Source: Canibacter zhoujuaniae (GTDB lineage: Bacteria; Actinomycetota; Actinomycetes; Actinomycetales; Microbacteriaceae). From it: 64,000 nucleotides of DNA. Location: the NCBI RefSeq assembly GCF_011752015.1, contig NZ_JAAIKA010000001.1:868001-932000 (forward strand), written 5' to 3'. Each line of letters opens with the position of its first letter. Position 1 is the first letter of the stretch. Both the position numbers and the translations under genes were made by a program. The notes under the pieces are model-generated. The model searched no databases. It saw only the letters and a list, made by a program, of their open reading frames with translations, and was not told the origin of the DNA. Shown here in pieces: positions 16,780 to 26,413 of the stretch.

Positions 16780-17742
16780 TTAGTCACCCGCTTCGCTAAC
16801 ACCGGAAACAACATCGTTCAGCCACTGTTTCGCGGCTTTAAAGGCGGCGTCACTGTGGTGCACATCGGTGCTTGGGGCAATTTTGTCGGCGCGCGCATAC
16901 GACCCTAAAAAGCGGACGTTTGGTGAGTGCAGTTTCAGCCCCAATACCGCATATCGCACACGCTCTTCCCGAATGTGCCCCTCCGCATCAATATAAAAAC
17001 GGTAGCTTCCCATCACACTGCCGGTCGGGCGGCTCGCAATCTGGGTGAGGTTCACACCGTGCGCAGCGAACTGCTCTAGCAGTGTCAACAGGGCACCCGC
17101 CCGGTCGTCAGGCAGGTCAACAATTAATGAGGTTTTATCGTGACCGCTGGGCTCCCCCGCCGGCTGCCGCGGCCCAACCAAAACAAAGCGCGTTGTTGCG
17201 CTTAAGTCGCCGGCAAGGTCTGTCGCGTGCACGGTGAGGTTGTAGTGTTCAGTGATCGTTGGCGGCGCAATTGCAGCATTCGCAACTGCGTTTGTGCCGA
17301 AAAGATCGACAGCTGCCTGCGCGTTCGAGGTTGCTGGAATATGTCGGTGCTTAGGTAGATTCTTTTCAAGCCATGCACGGCACTGCGCGTAGGCGACCGG
17401 ATGCGCTGCGATTGTCGTGATCTCGTCGCGCGACACATTGCGCCGTGACACTAAAACAAAATTTACCGGCACGAGATATTCGCCCAAGATTTGCAGATTA
17501 TCTGTTTTTGCGAGAGCGTCTTGCGTCGCAGTAACCCCGCCATCGAGGGAGTTTTCAATGGCGATCATGGCGGCGTTGCTGGTGCCGTCTGTCACATCAG
17601 CCAGTGCCTGACTAACATTTAACACCGGCTTCCAGATTTGACCTTCAGCTTCTGCCACCTGTTTTAAAGCTTGCTCGGTGAACGTGCCCGCCGGCCCTAA
17701 ATAGGAGTAAACGCGAGCGGTGTCTGCCGAAATGGAAGTCAT
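16780..17742 (-). CDS. pheA: Prephenate dehydratase
   Basis: A 320-residue monofunctional enzyme converting prephenate to phenylpyruvate in phenylalanine synthesis. The N-terminal YSYLGPAGTFTEQAL and the catalytic region TTRFVLVGPR (around residue 185) are intact. A C-terminal ACT domain (about 205-280, with GALLTLLEQFAAHGVNLTQIASRPTG) is the usual site of feedback inhibition by phenylalanine. There is no fused chorismate mutase. It follows pgm by 31 bases and is immediately followed by the lipid kinase. A tail of about 40 residues after the ACT domain is longer than in many homologues. Confidence 0.93.
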   Translation of the reverse strand: MTSISADTARVYSYLGPAGTFTEQALKQVAEAEGQIWKPVLNVSQALADVTDGTSNAAMIAIENSLDGGVTATQDALAKTDNLQILGEYLVPVNFVLVSRRNVSRDEITTIAAHPVAYAQCRAWLEKNLPKHRHIPATSNAQAAVDLFGTNAVANAAIAPPTITEHYNLTVHATDLAGDLSATTRFVLVGPRQPAGEPSGHDKTSLIVDLPDDRAGALLTLLEQFAAHGVNLTQIASRPTGSVMGSYRFYIDAEGHIREERVRYAVLGLKLHSPNVRFLGSYARADKIAPSTDVHHSDAAFKAAKQWLNDVVSGVSEAGD

Positions 17743-17773
17743 AAATACTACTCTACTGACCGGGTCTGAGACT

Positions 17774-19438
17774 TTAACTCAGGGCGCTAGCTAGCAGCTC
17801 TTGCGCTTCTTTTTGCACGCGCTTCAGATGCTCAGCGCCAGCGAAAGACTCAGCATAAATTTTCATCACTGCTTCGGTGCCGGAGGGGCGGATCGCGGCC
17901 CAGGCATCGGCGGTTTTAATCACAAGGCCGCCAATTGGCGCACCATTACCTGGCGCATGCGTCAAAATCTCTGTGATGCTCTCCCCCGCAAGCGTTGCTG
18001 TCTTAATATCCGCAGCGCTTAAGGCGAGCAGTCTAGACTTTTGCTCTGCCGTAGCCGGTGCATCAATGCGTCCGTAAGCGGGCGGTCCAAACCGCTCTGT
18101 GAGCTCTTGATAAAGCTGCGCGGGTGTTTTACCGGTGACTGCGGTGATCTCCGCGGCCAGCAGACAGAGCACAATACCGTCCTTATCTGTGCTCCACGGC
18201 CCACCCTCGAAAGTGAGCATGCTAGCTCCCGCGCTTTCCTCACCGCCGAAAACGGTTGTGCCCGCACTCAAGCCCGGCACAAACCATTTGAAACCGACCG
18301 GCACCTCTTCCAGGGTTGCGCCGTGCGCGGCCACAACGCGGTCGATCATGCCGGAGGAGACAACAGTTTTGCCAACGGTCAAAGGAGCCCCTGTCGCACT
18401 ATGCCACCCCTTCCGGTGGGTCAGCAGGTAGTCAATCGCGACCGCTAAGAAGTGATTTGGATTAAGCAATTCAGTGCCGACAATAATTCCGTGCCGGTCT
18501 GCGTCCGCATCGTTAGCGAGTGTCAGCGTGTAGTCTGCGTGAGAGGCAGAATCAACAACCGCTTTCACCGCGTTTAGGCTTGACGGATCCATCCGAATTT
18601 TGCCGTCCCAGTCCAGCGTCATAAAACTCCACTGCTGATCGATCCCCGGGCCGATCTCGGTCAGGTTCAGCTCATAAGTTTCAGCAATTGCCTGCCAGTA
18701 TCCGGTTGCGGCCCCGCCCAGTGGGTGCGCCGCAAAACGCAATCCGGAGCTGCGGATCGCTGTCATATCAATTACGTGCTTGAGATCTGCGATGTATTCG
18801 GCAGCATAATCGTGCTGGGTGACGGTTCCCGTCTTTTCAGCAAACGGCACAATCTCACGGAGCGAAGCGTGATCAACAACACCGGCTGCAAGCAATTGAT
18901 TTGCGCGCTGCTCAATCCATTTTGTGGCGGTTGTGTCGGCGGGGCCGCCGTGCGGCGGATTGTACTTAATGCCGCCGTCGGCTGGTGGGTTGTGGCTCGG
19001 GGTGATTAAAACACCGTCGGCCAGCCCAAGACCCGTAAGACGCGCAACCTCGTTGTATTTCAAAACGGCGTGAGAGAGCGCCGGGGTTGGGGTGAAACTA
19101 CCGCCAGCGCTGATCCGCAAATTAACACCCGCTGTGATGAGTGTCTGCCCGGCAGAGGCAAACGCCGGGCCAGACAGAAAGTGGGTATCTATCCCGATAA
19201 AAAGCGGACCTGTGATGCCCTGCGCCGCACGATACTCCGCGATCGCCTGTGAGATAGCAACAATATGCGCTTCATTAAACGAGCGCGACAGTGAGCTGCC
19301 GCGGTGCCCTGATGTGCCGAAACTCACCCGCTGCGCCGGCAGTGTCGGATCCGGCCGCAGCTTGAAATACGCAGACTCTAACTCGTCCAAGTCAACTAGA
19401 TCAGCTTCCGTAGCGTAATTACCTGCCCGTTCACTCAT
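17774..19438 (-). CDS. pgm: Phosphoglucomutase, alpha-D-glucose phosphate-specific
   Basis: A 554-residue phosphohexomutase interconverting glucose 1-phosphate and glucose 6-phosphate. The N-terminal TSGHRGSSLSRSFNE near residue 43, the phosphoserine loop LITPSHNPPADGGIKYNPPHGG near 145, the metal-binding NDADADRHG and the sugar loop GGEESAGAS are all present, and the C-terminus holds the phosphate-binding RPSGTEAVMKIYAES. The length fits the Pgm type rather than the shorter ManB/GlmM types. First gene of a minus-strand operon ending in the Cof hydrolase; it is divergent from the NagD-like gene with 66 bases between the starts. Confidence 0.94.
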   Translation of the reverse strand: MSERAGNYATEADLVDLDELESAYFKLRPDPTLPAQRVSFGTSGHRGSSLSRSFNEAHIVAISQAIAEYRAAQGITGPLFIGIDTHFLSGPAFASAGQTLITAGVNLRISAGGSFTPTPALSHAVLKYNEVARLTGLGLADGVLITPSHNPPADGGIKYNPPHGGPADTTATKWIEQRANQLLAAGVVDHASLREIVPFAEKTGTVTQHDYAAEYIADLKHVIDMTAIRSSGLRFAAHPLGGAATGYWQAIAETYELNLTEIGPGIDQQWSFMTLDWDGKIRMDPSSLNAVKAVVDSASHADYTLTLANDADADRHGIIVGTELLNPNHFLAVAIDYLLTHRKGWHSATGAPLTVGKTVVSSGMIDRVVAAHGATLEEVPVGFKWFVPGLSAGTTVFGGEESAGASMLTFEGGPWSTDKDGIVLCLLAAEITAVTGKTPAQLYQELTERFGPPAYGRIDAPATAEQKSRLLALSAADIKTATLAGESITEILTHAPGNGAPIGGLVIKTADAWAAIRPSGTEAVMKIYAESFAGAEHLKRVQKEAQELLASALS

Positions 19439-19504
19439 GCTTATATTCTTGCATCGCTGCCGCAGCCTGTACGTAATAGAAGATGCAGGGTACGCTTAAA
19501 AGTG

Positions 19505-20329
19505 ATGAACACTAAAACGAACAAACTAGACGAGGCAGCCGCTCTAGCGAGTCAGGGGCGTGCAAGTGTCGAGTGTTGGCTCACCGATATGGACGGTGTT
19601 CTGGTGCACGAAAATCAGGCCATTCCAGGCGCGGCTGAGCTGCTAAAACACTGGCAGGAGACGCAACAGGAATATCTTGTGCTCACCAATAATTCAATTT
19701 TTACCGCCCGCGATTTAAGCGCGCGACTTGCCGCCAGCGGTATTAACGTGCCGGAAGAACGCATCTGGACCAGCGCCCTTGCGACCGCCGCTTTTTTGAA
19801 GCAGCAGGCTCCGGGAGGGTCTGCGTTCGTTATCGGTGAGGCTGGGCTGCTCACCGCACTGCACGAGGCCGGGTTTATTATGACCGAGACAAACCCCGAC
19901 TTTGTTATCGTCGGTGAGACCCGCAACTACAGTTTTGAGGCTCTCACCAAAGCGATCCGCCATATTGAGAAGGGTGCCCGTTTTATCTCAACCAATCCTG
20001 ATGCGACAGGGCCGAGCGCAGAAGGGCCGCTGCCGGCAACCGGTGCGGTAAACGCGCTGATCACCAAAGCGACCGGGCAGCAGCCGTATGTTGTGGGCAA
20101 GCCAAACCCGATGATGTTCCGCTCTGCGCTCAACCAGATCGGCGCCCACTCTGAAGTGACCGCGATGATTGGTGACCGGATGGACACCGATATTGTTGCC
20201 GGCATGGAGGCTGGCCTGCACACAATTCTTGTGCGCACAGGCATCAGCGATGATAACGAGATTGCACGGTATCCGTTTAGACCGAACGAGATCATCGACT
20301 CGGTTGCTGATCTTCTACCTAAAAACTAA
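19505..20329 (+). CDS. HAD-IIA (NagD-like) phosphatase
   Basis: A 274-residue HAD phosphatase of the IIA subfamily. Motif I is LTDMDGVLVHENQAIPGA near residue 25, motif II LVLTNNS near 60, motif III the lysine in VGKPNPMMF and motif IV MIGDRMDTDIVAGMEAGL. NagD-like enzymes dephosphorylate nucleoside monophosphates or small sugar phosphates. The start is taken at ATG 19505; a GTG at 19502 in the same frame is equally possible and neither has a clear Shine-Dalgarno, so the message may be leaderless. It is followed 55 bases later by the DapA-like gene. Confidence 0.87.
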   Translation: MNTKTNKLDEAAALASQGRASVECWLTDMDGVLVHENQAIPGAAELLKHWQETQQEYLVLTNNSIFTARDLSARLAASGINVPEERIWTSALATAAFLKQQAPGGSAFVIGEAGLLTALHEAGFIMTETNPDFVIVGETRNYSFEALTKAIRHIEKGARFISTNPDATGPSAEGPLPATGAVNALITKATGQQPYVVGKPNPMMFRSALNQIGAHSEVTAMIGDRMDTDIVAGMEAGLHTILVRTGISDDNEIARYPFRPNEIIDSVADLLPKN

Positions 20330-20384
20330 AAATCACGAAGATCGATCAGAAAATTTCCGTAGCCACTATTGCGAAGGCAGCAGC

Positions 20385-21350
20385 ATGACTCAGGAACAGC
20401 TATTTTCCGGGCTTAGCGCTTTTCCACTGACACCGTTCGTCGATGACACGCTCGATGAGCAGGCATATGCCGGATTAATCAAGCATCTACGCGATGCACG
20501 ATATGTTGATGCGGGCGGCACCGAACATCGCGTCGCGTCGATCGGCGCTCTCGGATCCACCGGCTCTTACACCTATCTCAGCCCTGCCGAATACCGGCAG
20601 GGCGCTGAAATAGCGGTTGCTAACGCCGGTGAGGTGCCGGTTTTTCTCGGGGTGAGCGCGCTGCGCACCACGCACATGCTCGATCGCCTGCGCACCGCCC
20701 ACGAGGTTGGCGCGAGCGCGGTGCTGCTGTCTCCTCTGCACTATCAGCCGCTGCGCGATCACGAAGTTTTCGACTACTATCGCACAGCCGCCGAAAACAG
20801 TGATCTTCCGATCATCATCTATGACAACCCCGGCACCACCAACTTTAATTTCAGCTTGGAGCTTTACACCCGGCTCACCGCGCTGCCGCAGATAAAGGCG
20901 GTAAAAATTCCGGGGTTGCGCGCTGACACAACTGGGTGCGGATCGGCGGCTGACGCCGACCATCTGAACACGATCCGCGAAGCTGTCGGCAGTGACACCG
21001 CAATCGGTATTTCTGGTGATTATCACGCGACGTCCGCTTTGCGGCACGGATCCGAGCTCTTCTTCTCAGTTTTTGGTGGCACTCTGCCAACTCTCGCGCT
21101 CGAGCTTGTTGCTGCCGCGGCTGACGCGGATCCGCAAGCATCGATAGCGGTTGAGGAAAAACTGCAGCAACTCTGGGATCTCTATCGCAAATTTGGTGGC
21201 AGTCTGCGAGTTATGGACGCCGCAGCCGGCGCGCTCGGTCTCGTTCAGAGCAGTGCCGCCGCAAGCTCATTCCCGTTACCGGTGCAGGGGCTTGATGCTG
21301 CGGCTCGCGCCGAGATTGCCGCTGTGATCACTCACCTACTCAATAACTAG
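20385..21350 (+). CDS. DapA-like lyase/aldolase family protein
   Basis: A 321-residue class I aldolase-fold protein of the dihydrodipicolinate synthase/N-acetylneuraminate lyase family. FPLTPFVDDTLDE opens the barrel, IIIYDNPGTTNFNFS contains the family tyrosine, and the Schiff-base lysine is in IKAVKIPG near residue 170. True DapA keeps GTTGE in the second strand; here GALGSTGSYTYLS is seen, so another pyruvate-dependent aldolase activity is likely. The start is the internal ATG at 20385 with GAAGG upstream. Its last 15 bases overlap the convergent pyruvate carboxylase gene. Confidence 0.83.
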   Translation: MTQEQLFSGLSAFPLTPFVDDTLDEQAYAGLIKHLRDARYVDAGGTEHRVASIGALGSTGSYTYLSPAEYRQGAEIAVANAGEVPVFLGVSALRTTHMLDRLRTAHEVGASAVLLSPLHYQPLRDHEVFDYYRTAAENSDLPIIIYDNPGTTNFNFSLELYTRLTALPQIKAVKIPGLRADTTGCGSAADADHLNTIREAVGSDTAIGISGDYHATSALRHGSELFFSVFGGTLPTLALELVAAAADADPQASIAVEEKLQQLWDLYRKFGGSLRVMDAAAGALGLVQSSAAASSFPLPVQGLDAAARAEIAAVITHLLNN

Positions 21351-24300
21351 AATCAGATCACCCGCTGCAACACCGCGCGTGCCGTCAAACGCTAGCCGGG
21401 CAACAGTGCCAGCAAGCGGCGCAGTAATTGCCGCCTCCATTTTCATGGCCTCAATTGTGGCCACAGTATCCCCCGCAGAGACAGCATCACCCACCGAGAG
21501 CTTTTGAGTTACTGTGCCTGAGAACGGCGCGGCCACCTGCCCCGGCACCGTGCGATCCGCTTTTTCAACGCTGTCGACGGCAACCGCAACACTCTCATCC
21601 TGCACAAAAACCGGCCGCAGCTGCCCGTTAACTCGCACCATAACGGTGCGCACGCCCTTTTCATCAGCCTCGCCAATCGCTTCAAGCCCGACATACAGGC
21701 GCACACCGCGCGCGAGATCAACGATATGCTCTTTAGCGGCGTCGAGTCCGTAGAGGTAGTCGCCAGTCTCTAGCACTGACAGATCACCGAACTGTTCACG
21801 CACTGCCTCATATTCCCTGGTGGGCGCAGCAAACAGCAAACGGTTCAGGGTTGCGCGCCGCACCTCGCTCGCGCCATCGGCAAGGGCGGCGGCATCCTCT
21901 GCGCTAAGCGGTGTCGCTGACAGATCTATTTTGCGCCCGCGCAGCACCTTTGTTCTGAACGGCTCAGGCCAGCCGCCCGGAATATCGCCAAGCTCCCCCG
22001 CTAAAAATCCGACAACAGAATCCGGCACATCAAACTTCTCAGGTGCCGCCTCAAACTCCGCAGGATCCGCATCTACTGCGGCAAGGTGTAACGCCAGATC
22101 ACCGACGACCTTCGATGACGGAGTGACCTTCGGGATCCGACCCAAAATGCGATCGGCGGCGGCATACATATCCTCGATCTTCTCGAAGTTGTCGCTCAGC
22201 CCCAGCGCAATTGCTTGCTGGCGCAAGTTTGACAGTTGCCCGCCGGGGATTTCATGCGTGTAAACGCGGCCGGTGGGAGACTTAAGCCCCGATTCAAAGG
22301 GCGCATAAAGATGCCGCACCGCATCCCAATAAGGTTCTAATGAGTTCACCGCTGTGAGCGAGATGCCGGTATCTCGCTCAGTGTGCTGCAGCGCCGCAAC
22401 TAGGGCAGACAGCGATGGCTGGCTGGTTGTGCCACTCATTGGAGCAGAGGCCACATCTACCGCGTCAACCCCCGCGTCAGCGGCAGCAAGCAGGGTTGCA
22501 AGCTGCCCACCCGGGGTGTCGTGTGTGTGCAGGTGGATCGGCAGGTCAAAACGCTCACGCAGCGCAGACACTAGTCGGGCAGCAGCCGCCGGGCGCAGCA
22601 GACCCGCCATATCTTTAATCGCCAAAATATGCGCACCCGCTGCCACAATCTGGTCGGCAAGCTGCAGGTAGTAATCCAGTGTGTATTTGCTTTCTTGGGG
22701 ATCTAGCAGATTGCCTGTGTAGGCCATCGCCACTTCTGCTACAGCTGTGCCGGTCTCGCGCACCGCATCGATAGCGACCCGCATTTGCTGCACATCATTT
22801 AGGGCGTCAAAGATGCGGAAAATATCAACACCGGTTGCTGCGGCTTCCCGCACGAAAGCCCCAGCAACTTCTTTCGGATAGGGGGTGTATCCAACAGTGT
22901 TTTGACCGCGCAAAAGCATTTGAATCGGCACATTTGGGAGGGCCGCACGCAGCGCCGCAAGTCGCTCCCACGGATCCTCACCTAAAAACCGCAGTGCCAC
23001 ATCATAGGTGGCACCACCCCACGCTTCAACAGAAAGCAGTTCTGGTGTGAGGTGCGCAACGTGTGGGGCAACCGCTATCAGGTCGCGTGAGCGCACACGG
23101 GTTGCTAGCAGTGACTGGTGGGCGTCTCTAAAAGTGGTTTCGGTGACCGCGAGTGCGGTCTGCTCACGCAGCGCTTTTGCAAAACCTGCCGGGCCCAGTT
23201 GCAGCAGTCGGTCGCGCTGCCCCTGAGGTATAGCTGCCGCAAGGTCGATCTCGGGTAGTTTTGTTGCTGGTGCTACTGTGATTGGGCACTCGCCGTGCGG
23301 CTGGTTGACCGTCACGTTTGCCAAATACTGCAGCACTCTGGTGGCTCTATCTTTCGGTTTATTCAGGGTGAGCAGCTCCGGGCGTTCAGCAATGAAGGCT
23401 GTTGAGATGTCACCCGCTGTAAAGTCAGCATCGTCAAGCACCGCCTGCAGGAATGGGATGTTTGTCGCAACCCCACGAATCCGAAATTCTGCGAGCGCCC
23501 GTCGCGCTCGCACAACAGCTTCTGTGAAATTACGGGCACGACAGGTTAGCTTTGCAAGCATTGAATCAAAGTGCGGGCTGATATAGGCTCCGGGGTTTAT
23601 GGTGCCGCCGTCAAGCCGCACCCCGCCGCCGCCGGGCGATCTATACGCGGTGATCCGACCGAGATCCGGCCGGAAGTCATTGGCGGGGTCTTCTGTTGTG
23701 ATGCGGCACTGCAAAGCGGCGCCGTGCAGTTTTATGTTTTCCTGCGTCAGCCCGAGCTCGACAAGGGTTGCGCCCGCTGCGATCCTAATCTGTGCCTGCA
23801 CGAGATCAACATCAGTGACCTCTTCTGTGACGGTGTGCTCGACCTGGATGCGCGGGTTCATTTCGATAAAAACGTGTTGGCCGGCACGGTCTCCCTCAGT
23901 GTCGAGGAGGAATTCAACAGTGCCAGCGTTTTCGTATCCAATCGATTTTGTAAACGCGATTGCATCGCGGGTGAGCGCCTCACGGATTGCCGGGTCGAGG
24001 TTTGGTGCCGGCGCAATCTCAACAACTTTCTGGTGCCGGCGCTGCACTGAACAGTCGCGTTCGTATAGATGCACGGCCGCACCGGTGCGATCGGCAAGCA
24101 CCTGCACCTCAATATGGCGCGGGCGCAGCACGGCTTGTTCGATGAACATTGTTGCATCGCCAAAAGCGCTTTCTGCTTCGCGCATGGCAGACTCTAGTGC
24201 TTCACGTAATTCATCAGCATTTTCAACGCGACGCATGCCACGCCCGCCACCGCCGGCGACCGCTTTGGCAAAAACCGGAAACCCGATTTCTTTAGCGCCC

Positions 24301-24737
24301 GCTATCAAAGCTTCGATGTCTTGTGATGGCGGGGTTGATTGCAAAACCGGCACCTGTGCGGCAATTGCGTGTTCTTTTGCCGACACCTTATTGCCTGCCA
24401 TTTCTAGTGCCTGCTGACCGGGGCCGATAAAGGTGATGCCGTTTTTAGCTGCGGCTGCTGCAAGTTCAGGGTTTTCAGACAAAAACCCATAGCCCGGATA
24501 GATAGCGTCAGCACCGGATTCGATGGCTACTCGAATAATTTCTGCAACATCTAAATATGCGCGCACGGGGTGGCCTTCAGTGCCAATCTGATAGGCCTCA
24601 TCGGCTTTTAAGCGGTGCAGGGAGTTGCGATCTTCGTAGGGATAGACTGCGACGGTGCGCGCACCGAGTTCGTTGGCGGCGCGAAAAGCACGAATTGCAA
24701 TTTCACCGCGGTTGGCAACAAGAATTTTTTTGAACAT
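21336..24737 (-). CDS. pyc: Pyruvate carboxylase
   Basis: A 1133-residue single-chain biotin enzyme that carboxylates pyruvate to oxaloacetate (anaplerosis). Domains in order: biotin carboxylase (residues 1-450, opening FKKILVANRGEIAIRAFRAA, with the ATP loop GGGGRGMR), carboxyltransferase (about 530-830, opening TFRDAHQSLLATRVRSRDL), a PYC/OADA regulatory region, and a C-terminal biotinyl domain with EAMKMEA carrying the biotin lysine near residue 1097. Start chosen at ATG 24737, which gives the family N-terminus; the ORF continues upstream for 15 codons without support. Full length. Convergent with the DapA-like gene. Confidence 0.95.
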   Translation of the reverse strand: MFKKILVANRGEIAIRAFRAANELGARTVAVYPYEDRNSLHRLKADEAYQIGTEGHPVRAYLDVAEIIRVAIESGADAIYPGYGFLSENPELAAAAAKNGITFIGPGQQALEMAGNKVSAKEHAIAAQVPVLQSTPPSQDIEALIAGAKEIGFPVFAKAVAGGGGRGMRRVENADELREALESAMREAESAFGDATMFIEQAVLRPRHIEVQVLADRTGAAVHLYERDCSVQRRHQKVVEIAPAPNLDPAIREALTRDAIAFTKSIGYENAGTVEFLLDTEGDRAGQHVFIEMNPRIQVEHTVTEEVTDVDLVQAQIRIAAGATLVELGLTQENIKLHGAALQCRITTEDPANDFRPDLGRITAYRSPGGGGVRLDGGTINPGAYISPHFDSMLAKLTCRARNFTEAVVRARRALAEFRIRGVATNIPFLQAVLDDADFTAGDISTAFIAERPELLTLNKPKDRATRVLQYLANVTVNQPHGECPITVAPATKLPEIDLAAAIPQGQRDRLLQLGPAGFAKALREQTALAVTETTFRDAHQSLLATRVRSRDLIAVAPHVAHLTPELLSVEAWGGATYDVALRFLGEDPWERLAALRAALPNVPIQMLLRGQNTVGYTPYPKEVAGAFVREAAATGVDIFRIFDALNDVQQMRVAIDAVRETGTAVAEVAMAYTGNLLDPQESKYTLDYYLQLADQIVAAGAHILAIKDMAGLLRPAAAARLVSALRERFDLPIHLHTHDTPGGQLATLLAAADAGVDAVDVASAPMSGTTSQPSLSALVAALQHTERDTGISLTAVNSLEPYWDAVRHLYAPFESGLKSPTGRVYTHEIPGGQLSNLRQQAIALGLSDNFEKIEDMYAAADRILGRIPKVTPSSKVVGDLALHLAAVDADPAEFEAAPEKFDVPDSVVGFLAGELGDIPGGWPEPFRTKVLRGRKIDLSATPLSAEDAAALADGASEVRRATLNRLLFAAPTREYEAVREQFGDLSVLETGDYLYGLDAAKEHIVDLARGVRLYVGLEAIGEADEKGVRTVMVRVNGQLRPVFVQDESVAVAVDSVEKADRTVPGQVAAPFSGTVTQKLSVGDAVSAGDTVATIEAMKMEAAITAPLAGTVARLAFDGTRGVAAGDLILVIE

Positions 24738-24839
24738 CTTTGTCCCCGATCGTAATCGTCCGATATGTAAATTATGTCGCAAATCGGGGCAGATAGAAGT
24801 TCAGCAGGTAGCTAGGATCGCATACTGCTTAAAAGAAAT

Positions 24840-24931
24840 TGGCGGAGACGGGGGGATTTGAACCCCCGGTCCGGTTTAACCCAGACCCTTCATTAGCAGT
24901 GAAGTCCGTTCGGCCGCTCCGGCACGTCTCC
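24840..24931 (-). tRNA. tRNA-Ser(GCT)
   Basis: The acceptor arms GGAGACG and CGTCTCC pair, the anticodon stem CTTCA/TGAAG surrounds the loop CTGCTAA (anticodon GCT), a long serine-type variable arm follows, and the T arm contains GGTTCAAATCC. The discriminator is G and the CCA end is encoded. It reads AGC and AGU codons and is charged by the SerS encoded at 14481. Confidence 0.95.
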
Positions 24932-25001
24932 TTGCGCCAATAAAAATTGACGCGAGTTTAACTATAGCGCAGGCTCTCCCACCCTGCAAAGCCCGGCGGC
25001 G

Positions 25002-26309
25002 CTAATAATTCACTCGGCCGGCAGCGCAGGTGGGTTTAGCGGCGTTGAGGCCGGTGACATTGCTCGGGTTTGCCTGCTGCTGGTTGAGATTATCTGCTTC
25101 ATCGCCCCCAAATTCTTCGGTTGCGCCTTCAGCTGCTTCAGGCTGCGCTGCCGCATCGGGTGCAGCCTCGCCTGCTGCAGATCCGCTCTCGTTATCTGCC
25201 GCCTGCTCGCCTTCCACCTCGGCAACATCGACAGCGGCAACACCCTGATCGGTGATGGTGAAATCTTCGTCGTTCAGAATACGCTGCATCAAAAGCTCAC
25301 CGTTGTAAGTATCAGGGGTAAGCCTGCCCTCTTGGTAGGGGTGTGGCAGTGCCGGATACTGCACAAAATTGACGTTTCCTAGATCGACCTCAGAGAGCGT
25401 TTTTGCAAGACCCCGTAGAAAATCAACTGAAGCAATGTTGCGCGACAGGGTCATATTTTCAACCGCTGCTTTCGCCAGTTGGTAAACCTTCACAGGGTCT
25501 GTCAGGGTTGAGGCGCTCTGCAACTGGCGCGCCATTGCAGACAAGAACACCTGCTGATTTGAGATGCGCCCAAGGTCGCTGCCGTCACCAACGCCGTGGC
25601 GCGTGCGCAAGAACTGCAGGGCTTCATAACCCTTCAAGGTGACTTCACCAGCCGGCAGATCAAGGTCAGCGTTTGGATCTTGGATCGGCTGCGCCAAACA
25701 TACGGTGACACCGCCCAAAGCGTTGGACATGTTGATAACACCGTCAAAACCGATCATTCCGGCATAGGAAATATCGGCTCCGGTCAGTGCCTCGACTGTC
25801 TCCACAACGCACGGCAACCCATACTGCAGCACAGAGTTCAACTGCTGTTCACTCGAAGCCGGGTAGTAGTTCTCTTCACCGGCAGGCCCCGGGCAAGACG
25901 GAATTGGCAGCATCAAATCGCGTGGGAAACTCACTACCGTGGCACGTTTATGGTCTTCTGAGATGCGCACCAGCATCGTGACATCGTTAAGCTCACCGGT
26001 TTCACCGTCATCGATGCTCTGCCCGACACGCGAATCAGAACCCACCACCAAAATATTGATGGCACCGTCGAGTGCGTGTTGGCTTAGTTTTGCCCCGGTC
26101 ACATCTTCATCTGCGAGATCAACGGTTTGCACGCGATTGCGTAAATCCCAGATCGCATAAGCTGCGACCGTGCCCGTGCTGAGCACAGCGACAACCACCA
26201 TTGTGAGCACAGTGCGAAACAGATTGCGCACAGTGCTGGAGCGCGGCAAACGCCCGTGTCGCACTGTTGTTGTGCGGCCAGCATGTTGTTTCTTGCTGTG
26301 CTTTGCCAA
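25002..26309 (-). CDS. LCP-family (LytR-CpsA-Psr) cell-wall glycopolymer transferase
   Basis: A 435-residue membrane-anchored protein. The cytoplasmic N-terminus is strongly basic (KHSKKQHAGRTTTVRHGRLPRSS), one transmembrane helix covers about residues 30-52, and the extracellular LCP domain follows with GSDSRVG, VVSFPRDLMLPIP and FLRTRHGVGDGSDLGRISNQQ. These hold the arginines and aspartates that bind the polyprenyl pyrophosphate substrate. LCP enzymes attach teichoic acids, arabinogalactan or capsule to peptidoglycan. The last 80 residues are an Ala/Glu/Gln-rich low-complexity tail. It is divergent from the mevalonate operon, which makes the isoprenoid precursors of its lipid carrier. Confidence 0.88.
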   Translation of the reverse strand: MAKHSKKQHAGRTTTVRHGRLPRSSTVRNLFRTVLTMVVVAVLSTGTVAAYAIWDLRNRVQTVDLADEDVTGAKLSQHALDGAINILVVGSDSRVGQSIDDGETGELNDVTMLVRISEDHKRATVVSFPRDLMLPIPSCPGPAGEENYYPASSEQQLNSVLQYGLPCVVETVEALTGADISYAGMIGFDGVINMSNALGGVTVCLAQPIQDPNADLDLPAGEVTLKGYEALQFLRTRHGVGDGSDLGRISNQQVFLSAMARQLQSASTLTDPVKVYQLAKAAVENMTLSRNIASVDFLRGLAKTLSEVDLGNVNFVQYPALPHPYQEGRLTPDTYNGELLMQRILNDEDFTITDQGVAAVDVAEVEGEQAADNESGSAAGEAAPDAAAQPEAAEGATEEFGGDEADNLNQQQANPSNVTGLNAAKPTCAAGRVNY

Positions 26310-26413
26310 AGCTACTCCTCAAATGCAACCAGCGCCCGCGCCGGAACGTTCGTAGTTTAATAAGCATATTTCACTACACTTAAAAGCTACCCAACCAAAA
26401 TAGAGGGGCGCAA